Assembly: GCA_029777145.1 (NCBI GenBank)
Contig: JAKOSS010000678.1
Span: forward strand, 1-11,237
Reading direction: 5' to 3'
DNA: 11,237 nt
Origin: Acidobacteriota bacterium
GTDB lineage: Bacteria; Acidobacteriota; Blastocatellia; Pyrinomonadales; Pyrinomonadaceae
This document shows positions 6,344-11,237 of this stretch, one piece after another. Every line of letters begins with the position of its first letter. Position 1 is the stretch's first letter. The notes below the pieces were generated by a model that saw nothing but the letters and a program-made list of their open reading frames with translations, was not told the DNA's origin and made no database searches. The position numbers and the translations under genes were made by a program.

Positions 6344-7947
6344 GAGACGAGCTTGCGCGCGCGATCCATCGATTCGACAGCCTTCAGAACCTGCGGATCG
6401 ACCTCGGTCTGAACCTGGCTTCCGGCCTCGCTCGAGTAGCTCGCGGTAGCGAGTTCCGCACGCAGGCGCGTCTTCGCGAAATCCGCCTGACTATCGATAT
6501 TTTCGGCAGTCAGTCCGTTTTCCTTATCACCGGCGGCGAATGCGCGGAAGGCTTCGTACAGCTTGTCGGAAATCACGAGGTCGTTGTTGGCGACGGTCGG
6601 CACGAACGTCTGCTTGCCGCGGCGATAATCCTCAAAACCTTTGACCGCGCCGGCCACGAGTTGCCGCGAGAAATAAAAGGCGGCTTCGCTGATCCGGCCG
6701 CGCAGCGGTGTGAATTTCGTCGGCGTCGCCCTGACGTCGGGCTCGATCCCGCGTCCGCCGTAGAGCGTCCTGCCGTCGGGCGCCGTCACGGGGCTGCCGA
6801 CGGGTTTGGGAGCACCGGAATCATCGTCGTCGCCCTCGCCGTTGTGCGTGTAGTAATCGTAGATCGATCCGTTTGAGTAGTCGCGTTGCAGCGAACGTCC
6901 GAGCGGCGTGTAATAGCGCGCCGTTGTCAGCGTCAGCCCGGTACCGAACGGCAGTTGAAAGATTCGCTGGACGAGCCCCTTGCCGAAACTGTCCGTACCG
7001 ACGATAACCCCGCGGTTGTAATCCTGAACCGCGCCCGCGACGATCTCAGATGCCGATGCCGAGCCGCCGTTGATCATCACGACCAGCGGGAAATCGTGAA
7101 CGTTTCCGCCCTCGGAAACCAGTTCCTGGCTGTTGGCGTAGCGCGACCTGCCTTTGACGGAAACGACGGTTTTGTCCTCGGGGACGAAGCGGCTGACGAC
7201 CTTTATCGCCTGCGGCAGCAACCCGCCCGGATTGTTGCGCAGATCGAGGATCAGGCTCGTCATTCCCTGCTTCGAAAGATCCTGGATCGCCTCGTCGAGT
7301 TCATCCGCTGTCGTTTCCTGAAATCCGCCGCTCAGGCCGACATAGCCGACGCCGTCGCGAAGCATGAAGTAGTTGCGGATCGACGGGAGCGGCACGCCAC
7401 CGCGGACGATCGTGAATTCGATCGGCTTCGGGCTGCCGACGCGCTCGACCTTGACGACGACGCTCGTGCCTTCGATCCCGCGCACGTTCTTTGAAACTTC
7501 CGAGCTCGTCCATTTCGTCGCGTCCTTGCCGTCTACTTCGACGAATCTGTCGCCGTATCGGAGGCCGATCTTGTCGGCCGGCGTCCCGGGAAATATCGAC
7601 TGGACGTAAACTCCGTCGCGGTGCTGAAGGATCGAAACGCCGATCCCGAAAAAGCGCGACGACTGTTCTTCGAAAAGTTTGCGAAAATCGTCGGCGGTGA
7701 AATACGACGAATGCGGGTCGAGCGTCCAAAGCATGCTTTGGATCGAACGTTGGGTGAGATCTTCGTGATTGACCGTTCCGGCGTAATTCTGGTCGATGAC
7801 GTCGAGCGCCTCGCGATAATCGGTCGTGACCGTCGCCGGCGTCAGCGAATCATCTGCGACCGAGCGCCGGATCTGCCCGAAAAGACCTCCGAGCGCCGCG
7901 CTGATCAGCAACAAAACTGCGATCCCGATTATTGTTTTCTTCGTCAT
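6340..7947 (-). CDS. S41 family carboxy-terminal processing peptidase (CtpA-like)
   Basis: Membrane-anchored serine protease that trims or degrades envelope proteins. At 535 aa it has an N-terminal TM/signal anchor (about 5-24), then the CTP N-terminal helical region with LDPHSSYF (76-83). A PDZ domain spans about 98-185 (GIGVSILQHRDGVYVQSIFP; GLRYGDRFVEVDG), and the S41 protease domain about 195-410 (LILDLRNNPGG 232-242; INGGSASASE 292-301; GTDSFGKGLVQ 317-327). The Ser298-Lys323 dyad has the 25-residue spacing of E. coli Prc, with Gln327 as the further conserved residue. An acidic insert EGDDDD (371-376) interrupts the distal part. About 120 residues follow the protease core. The start at 7947 is chosen over in-frame ATGs at 7962 and 8010 because GGAG lies 7 nt upstream and the signal anchor begins immediately. 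It overlaps the lipoprotein-like gene by 4 bp. Confidence 0.95.
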   Translation of the reverse strand: MTKKTIIGIAVLLLISAALGGLFGQIRRSVADDSLTPATVTTDYREALDVIDQNYAGTVNHEDLTQRSIQSMLWTLDPHSSYFTADDFRKLFEEQSSRFFGIGVSILQHRDGVYVQSIFPGTPADKIGLRYGDRFVEVDGKDATKWTSSEVSKNVRGIEGTSVVVKVERVGSPKPIEFTIVRGGVPLPSIRNYFMLRDGVGYVGLSGGFQETTADELDEAIQDLSKQGMTSLILDLRNNPGGLLPQAIKVVSRFVPEDKTVVSVKGRSRYANSQELVSEGGNVHDFPLVVMINGGSASASEIVAGAVQDYNRGVIVGTDSFGKGLVQRIFQLPFGTGLTLTTARYYTPLGRSLQRDYSNGSIYDYYTHNGEGDDDDSGAPKPVGSPVTAPDGRTLYGGRGIEPDVRATPTKFTPLRGRISEAAFYFSRQLVAGAVKGFEDYRRGKQTFVPTVANNDLVISDKLYEAFRAFAAGDKENGLTAENIDSQADFAKTRLRAELATASYSSEAGSQVQTEVDPQVLKAVESMDRARKLVS

Positions 7948-7954
7948 CCCGAAA

Positions 7955-7958
7955 CTCC
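7955..7958 (-). promoter_or_regulatory. Shine-Dalgarno GGAG for the S41 protease
   Basis: GGAG on the minus strand lies 7 nt before the ATG at 7947. It decides the start among several in-frame ATGs. It is the clearest ribosome binding site in the window; most other genes here lack one. Confidence 0.65.
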
Positions 7959-8044
7959 GCATGTTCTCAAAACTATACCACATCACGACGGTCGCCGACC
8001 TGTCTTTCAATCGCCGCCGGCGCCACTGTGGTTAAACGCAAATC

Positions 8045-8073
8045 GCCCGCAAAGCGTTTCAGCACGGGCTTTT
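8045..8073 (+). terminator. Terminator-like hairpin in the S41/GT2 divergent gap
   Basis: GCCCG (8045-8049) and CGGGC (8065-8069) can form a 5-bp GC stem around a 15-nt loop, followed by TTTT (8070-8073). On the plus strand this has the form of a weak intrinsic terminator. It lies just upstream of the candidate promoter of the glycosyltransferase gene and downstream of no plus-strand gene. Its role is unclear and the stem is short. Confidence 0.3.
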
Positions 8074-8093
8074 CCGGCGTATACGATTTACTT

Positions 8094-8122
8094 TTGCGAA
8101 TACTGCACTTAACATCTATTTT
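8094..8122 (+). promoter_or_regulatory. Candidate sigma70-type promoter for the glycosyltransferase gene
   Basis: TTGCGA (8094-8099), a 17-bp spacer and TATTTT (8117-8122). Each box matches consensus at 4 of 6 positions. Transcription would begin about 7 nt after the -10 box, which is at the ATG itself (8129), predicting a leaderless mRNA. This fits the absence of a Shine-Dalgarno. The match is modest. Confidence 0.3.
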
Positions 8123-8128
8123 TTGCCG

Positions 8129-8860
8129 ATGAAACCCGAAATCTCAATCATCGTACCGGCCTTCGAGGAACAGGATCGCCTTGGCGATTCGACACGCACG
8201 ATCCTGCGCTATATCGCGGAAAGCGGATCCGCCGCGGAACTGATCATCGTCGACGACGGTTCAAGCGATGAGACCGCAGCGATCGGTCGCACGGTGTGCG
8301 CCGAGTTTCCGGACGTCCGTTCGAAGGTCATCCGTTATGATGAAAATCGGGGCAAAGGTTTTGCTGTAAAAACGGGATTGGAGGCAGCCGAAGGCGATAT
8401 CGCGCTTTTCAGCGATGCCGATCTTTCGACGCCGATCACCGAACTGCCGAAACTCGTCGATCCGATCCGCGCGGGCGAGTTCGACGTCACGTTCGGTTCC
8501 CGTGCACTCGACCGGAGCCTGATCGGAACGCACCAGCCGTGGCGCCGCGAACAGGGCGGAAAGGTTTTCAACCTGATCGTCCGGACATTGACCGGACTCC
8601 CGTTCTGGGACACGCAATGCGGCTTCAAGGCGTTCAACATGAACAAGTTCCGGCCGCTGCTCCCGAAAATGAGGATCGAGCGTTTCGGGTTCGACGTCGA
8701 GTTTCTTTTCGTCGCGAACTTGAAAGGGCTTAGGCTGAAAGAGATCCCGGTCCGCTGGGATCACGACGAACGTACGAAAGTGAACGTCTTTCGCGACAGC
8801 CGCCGGATGTTCAACGAGGTCCGCGAGATCAGACGAAATGCGCGCAAGGGGCTCTATTGA
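8129..8860 (+). CDS. Family 2 glycosyltransferase, dolichyl/polyprenyl-phosphate hexosyltransferase-like (ALG5/DPM1-like)
   Basis: Predicted to transfer a hexose from a nucleotide sugar to a polyprenyl phosphate at the cytoplasmic membrane face, giving a lipid-linked sugar donor. At 243 aa the GT-A fold motifs are ISIIVPAFEE (5-14), IIVDDGSSDET (39-49), NRGKGFAVKTG (73-83), the metal-binding D96-A-D98 in FSDADLSTP (94-102), TFGSR (121-125) and WDTQCGFKAF (160-169). The DTQCGFK and SDADLSTP motifs are characteristic of ALG5-like dolichyl-phosphate glucosyltransferases. No transmembrane helix is visible, unlike eukaryotic ALG5. The ATG at 8129 is preferred over an in-frame TTG at 8123. No Shine-Dalgarno is present. 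The gene is followed by a heptamer repeat that begins at its TGA, then by pdxJ on the same strand; no functional link to pdxJ is evident. Confidence 0.9.
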   Translation: MKPEISIIVPAFEEQDRLGDSTRTILRYIAESGSAAELIIVDDGSSDETAAIGRTVCAEFPDVRSKVIRYDENRGKGFAVKTGLEAAEGDIALFSDADLSTPITELPKLVDPIRAGEFDVTFGSRALDRSLIGTHQPWRREQGGKVFNLIVRTLTGLPFWDTQCGFKAFNMNKFRPLLPKMRIERFGFDVEFLFVANLKGLRLKEIPVRWDHDERTKVNVFRDSRRMFNEVREIRRNARKGLY

Positions 8861-8976
8861 TTTACAATTTGCAAATTGCGATTTGCAATTGGATCAGCTC
8901 GACATGATGTCAACTTTCGAGTGGAAACTCCGACGTTCGCACCATACAATTGCAAATTGAAAATCGAAATTCGCAA
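8861..8976. repeat. Inverted heptamer arms around a 55-bp spacer (site IV)
   Basis: The left arm (8865-8891) is built from CAATTTG, CAAATTG and CGATTTG-type units that follow the glycosyltransferase TGA in phase. It includes the perfect 14-bp palindrome CAATTTGCAAATTG (8865-8878). The right arm (8947-8976) has GCAAATT, GAAAATC and GAAATTC-type units and runs directly up to the pdxJ ATG. ATTTGCAATTG (8881-8891) is exactly complementary to 8947-8957. Bases 8892-8946 are unique sequence with no recognised element. Confidence 0.82.
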
Positions 8977-9723
8977 ATGAAAAGGCTGAACGTAAACATC
9001 GACCACGTCGCGACGATCCGGGAAGCCCGGAAGACGATCGAACCGAGCATCATCACCGCCGCCGTGATCTGTGAACAGGCCGGCGCGAACGGCATCACGG
9101 TCCATCTTCGCGGCGATCGGCGCCACATCCAGGACCGCGACATCGAACTGTTGCGCGATGTCGTGACGACCTATCTCAATGTCGAAATGGCGGCGACCGA
9201 CGAAATGGTCGCGATCGCGCTCACGACGAAGCCCGACGCCGTCTCACTCGTGCCCGAGAATCCGAATGAAGTGACAACCGAAGGCGGACTCAACGTGGTC
9301 GGAAACTTCGACGCGATCAAATCAGTCATCGAAAAACTAAAAGCCGCGGGGATCTTCGTTTCGATCTTCATCGATCCGGACCACGATCAGATCGACGCCG
9401 CAAAACGCGCCGGCGCGCAACAGATCGAACTCTGCACCGCCGAATATGCCGAACTCACGCTCAGTTCGCGAGCCGCCCACGGAGAAGGTCTCGCGAAAGC
9501 CGCCGCCGAACTCGAACGACTGCGCGATGCGTCGAAATTCGCGTCGGACCTCGGACTGATCGTCGCCGCCGGACACGGACTCACCTATCGCAACATCGGA
9601 CCGCTGGCGCGCGTTGCCGAGATCACGGAGTTCAACATCGGCCATAACATCATTTCGCGATCGGTCTTCGTCGGATTGAGCCAGGCAGTGAAAGAGATGA
9701 TGGATGCGATCCGGAATAATTGA
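8977..9723 (+). CDS. pdxJ: Pyridoxine 5'-phosphate synthase
   Basis: Condenses 1-deoxy-D-xylulose 5-phosphate with 3-amino-2-oxopropyl phosphate to form pyridoxine 5'-phosphate, in the DXP-dependent vitamin B6 pathway, cytoplasmic. At 248 aa (E. coli 243) the TIM barrel begins with [15 protein letters not shown] (4-18). It continues with [20 protein letters not shown] (36-55), [11 protein letters not shown] (67-77), [15 protein letters not shown] (91-105), FIDPD (131-135), [10 protein letters not shown] (197-206) and [10 protein letters not shown] (219-228). H43, E70 and H200 correspond to the E. coli catalytic H45, E72 and H193. A few extra residues lie around 160-175. The ATG at 8977 matches the family start; a TTG further upstream lies within the repeat. 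No Shine-Dalgarno is visible, because the heptamer arm directly abuts the start. The stop TGA is itself part of the downstream repeat. Confidence 0.97.
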   Translation: MKRLNVNIDHVATIREARKTIEPSIITAAVICEQAGANGITVHLRGDRRHIQDRDIELLRDVVTTYLNVEMAATDEMVAIALTTKPDAVSLVPENPNEVTTEGGLNVVGNFDAIKSVIEKLKAAGIFVSIFIDPDHDQIDAAKRAGAQQIELCTAEYAELTLSSRAAHGEGLAKAAAELERLRDASKFASDLGLIVAAGHGLTYRNIGPLARVAEITEFNIGHNIISRSVFVGLSQAVKEMMDAIRNN

Positions 9724-10165
9724 TAGGTGAGAACGATACGCGGTCGCGGTCCGCTTTCGACTTTCAGCCATTCCGAATCCACCGTTTGCTTCAACCAGAC
9801 ATCACTTCGGACTAGGTGAGAACGGAAAGCGGTCCTCTTTTGCTATCAGCTTTCAGCTATCAACTTTCAGCTATTCCGAATCCGCCGTTTGTTTCAACCA
9901 GACATCACTTCGGAATAGTTGAGAACTGATAGGTGAGAACGGAAAGCGGTCCTCTTTTGCTATCAGCTATCAGCTATCAACTTTCAGCTATTTCGAAACC
10001 ACCGTTTGTCCCAACGAGACTTCACTTCGGAATAGTTGAAAACGGAAAGCGGTCATATCAACTTTCAGCTTTCCGGTTGTTTCAACGAGACGTCACTTCG
10101 GTATAGTTGAGAACCAAAAGCGGTCACCTTCGGCTATCAGCTACTCCGAATCCAAGCCATCCGCG
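9721..10165. repeat. Four to five tandem copies of a hairpin-forming repeat (site V)
   Basis: Copies begin with TAGKTGARAAC at 9724, 9813, 9916, 10033 and 10104 (the last partial), giving lengths of about 89, 103, 117 and 71 bp. Each carries in order GGAAAGCGGTC or a variant, a block of CTWTCAG-type heptamers of variable number, a CCGAATCC/CCGTTTG segment, CAACSAGACDTCACTTCGG and then the next TAG. Length differences mostly reflect the heptamer count. The 15-mer TGATAGGTGAGAACG occurs both at 9721, where its first three bases are the pdxJ stop, and at 9928 inside the third copy. No open reading frame of note lies here. Confidence 0.92.
9857..9932. repeat. Long inverted repeat inside site V
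   Basis: Bases 9857-9880 are complementary to 9909-9932 at 20 of 24 positions, including a perfect 10-bp core CTATTCCGAA/TTCGGAATAG, around a 28-nt loop. The next copy can form a similar structure with one G:U pair in the core. Confidence 0.75.
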
Positions 10166-10175
10166 GATCGGCGCG

Positions 10176-10204
10176 TTGATAGAAATCCGATAATCGAAGA
10201 TAAT
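10176..10204 (+). promoter_or_regulatory. Candidate sigma70-type promoter for the ferredoxin/NrfD gene
   Basis: TTGATA (10176-10181), a 17-bp spacer and GATAAT (10199-10204). Each box matches consensus at 5 of 6 positions. The predicted start near 10211 gives a leader of about 38 nt. It lies just past the end of the repeat region, suggesting that the downstream gene is transcribed independently of pdxJ. Confidence 0.5.
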
Positions 10205-10248
10205 CGACAAACTGTTCTTGTTCGCAATCTAATTTCAATTCACCGTTC

Positions 10249-11237
10249 ATGAACTTTGGTTTCATCATCGACAACCGAAAGTGCATCGGCTGCCATGCCT
10301 GCACCGTTGCCTGCAAATCCGAGCATCAGGTTCCCGTCGGCGTCAATCGAACCTGGGTCAAATACATCGAAAAGGGCGAATTCCCGGACACGCGAAGACT
10401 GTTTTCGGTGATGCGGTGCAATCACTGCGCCGACGCTCCGTGCGTCGAGATCTGCCCGGTGACGGCGCTTTACACCCGGGCTGACGGAATCGTCGACTTT
10501 GACAACCGGCGCTGCATCGGCTGCAAGGCCTGCACGCAGGCATGTCCGTACGACGCGCTTTTCATGGAACCCGAGAACCACACGGCGTCGAAGTGCAACT
10601 ACTGCACGCACCGCGTCGATATCGGGCTCGAACCCGCTTGCGTGGTCGTCTGTCCCGAACATGCGATCGTTTCGGGCGATATGGACAATCCCGATTCCGA
10701 GATCTCGCACCTGCTCGCGCGGGAAACCGTTTCGGTCCGCAAACCCGAGAAAGGGACGAATCCGAAGCTTTTCTACATCGACGGCGACCGTGTTTCTCTG
10801 AACCCTTCGGCAACCGAAGTCGAATCGGATTACATGTGGTCGTCGCAGGCGACCGGGGTCGGACATTTTGCGAAGTTCGCGGAAGAGCGGATCGCCAACT
10901 CACCGGTGGTGGATGCGCAGCTCGGTAAGAACGGATTCGTCCAGATCGAGGGTCGCGGCAAGGCCCGCCGCGTTTACGACGCGCCAAGCAAGGGCGTGCT
11001 GTGGGGCTGGGAAGTGTCGGCGTACGTCCTGACCAAGGCGATCGCGACGGGCGCATTCCTGATCCCGGTGATCGCGTCGTATTTCATGTTCGTTCCGCCC
11101 GAGGTCAAACGCTTGAGCGCGGCGGTAGCGTTCGCGTTTTTGGGGATAACCGGCGTCCTATTGATCCTCGATCTCGGACGTCCGGATCGCTTCCTGAACG
11201 TCCTTTTCCGTCCGCAATGGCGCTCATGGCTGTCGCG
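10249..11237 (+). CDS. Fused four-cluster [4Fe-4S] ferredoxin / NrfD-like membrane subunit (partial, C-terminus outside window)
   Basis: Predicted quinone-linked electron-transfer subunit of a membrane oxidoreductase; 329 residues are visible and the frame is open to the end. The N-terminal domain (1-140) has sixteen cysteines in four groups: C12/15/18/22, C57/60/65/69, C89/92/95/99 and C116/119/131/135. This is the arrangement of NrfC/PsrB/DmsB-type subunits with four cubane clusters. A linker of about 110 residues (about 140-250) follows, then NrfD/PsrC-type membrane sequence: TM1 about 256-282, TM2 about 290-307, and the NrfD-like LDLGRPDRFLNVLFRPQWRSWL (307-328). The two parts are separate proteins in the classic Nrf and Psr systems, so this is a fusion. 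There is no Tat signal, so the clusters would face the cytoplasm (inference). No Shine-Dalgarno is seen. A good promoter candidate lies at 10176-10204. The catalytic partner is not in the window. Confidence 0.9.
   Translation, partial: MNFGFIIDNRKCIGCHACTVACKSEHQVPVGVNRTWVKYIEKGEFPDTRRLFSVMRCNHCADAPCVEICPVTALYTRADGIVDFDNRRCIGCKACTQACPYDALFMEPENHTASKCNYCTHRVDIGLEPACVVVCPEHAIVSGDMDNPDSEISHLLARETVSVRKPEKGTNPKLFYIDGDRVSLNPSATEVESDYMWSSQATGVGHFAKFAEERIANSPVVDAQLGKNGFVQIEGRGKARRVYDAPSKGVLWGWEVSAYVLTKAIATGAFLIPVIASYFMFVPPEVKRLSAAVAFAFLGITGVLLILDLGRPDRFLNVLFRPQWRSWLS

Noticed and set aside
6886..7494. Plus-strand 202-residue open frame opposite the S41 protease.
   Set aside because: Antisense shadow; the S41 frame contains all catalytic motifs.
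9721..10165. CRISPR-like array or insertion sequence.
   Set aside because: Copies vary in length and are tandem without unique spacers; no transposase reading frame exists in the region.
10240..10866. Minus-strand 208-residue open frame opposite the ferredoxin/NrfD gene.
   Set aside because: Antisense shadow; the plus-strand frame has sixteen cysteines in the exact ferredoxin spacing.

Overview
The window looks like chromosomal DNA of a bacterium with GC-rich coding regions, most plausibly Acidobacteriota (Blastocatellia-like). That assignment rests on overall gene style (a group III-type phosphofructokinase, a PGPGW-type membrane protein, and intergenic gaps filled with 7-bp repeats). It is an inference, because no rRNA or other phylogenetic marker is present.

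Layout. From about 4583 leftward, a minus-strand run reads phosphofructokinase (4583-3498), greA (2943-2479), a CDP-alcohol phosphatidyltransferase (2399-1764), a PGPGW-type membrane protein (1759-1334), a DUF3592-like protein (1332-1045) and the N-terminal part of a biotin carboxylase (860 to the left edge). Going right from 4758 there is an RlmI-type rRNA methyltransferase on the plus strand. Its stop codon overlaps the stop of a convergent minus-strand pair, an S41 processing protease (7947-6340) and a small lipoprotein-like protein (6343-5906). A second divergent gap (7948-8128) opens a plus-strand run: a GT2 polyprenyl-phosphate-type glycosyltransferase (8129-8860), pdxJ (8977-9723), and the start of a fused four-cluster ferredoxin/NrfD membrane protein (10249 to the right edge). 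The genes are mostly housekeeping: glycolysis, transcript elongation, phospholipid and fatty-acid precursor supply, rRNA modification, envelope proteolysis, glycan assembly, PLP synthesis. One respiratory-type membrane electron-transfer protein starts at the right end.

The most notable content lies between the genes. Every gap longer than 10 bp between genes read in the same direction (five of five) is filled with tandem repeats. In four sites these are essentially pure 7-bp arrays. In the fifth, 7-bp blocks are embedded in a longer repeat of about 70-117 bp. Unit sequences differ by site (GTGGTCA, CTACYGY, GATTTGC, GGGATTN, CAATTTG, CTWTCAG), but the 7-bp period is constant. The arrays often occur as inverted arms around a core, and they start at or within a few bases of the upstream gene's TGA stop. 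The two divergent gaps contain none. The largest site (2951-3494) has an 18-unit arm, a 47-unit core with no indel, and an inverted arm giving a 40-bp perfect inverted repeat.

In several genes that follow a repeat-filled gap the start codon has no visible Shine-Dalgarno sequence. No tRNA, rRNA, CRISPR array, transposase or phage gene was seen.
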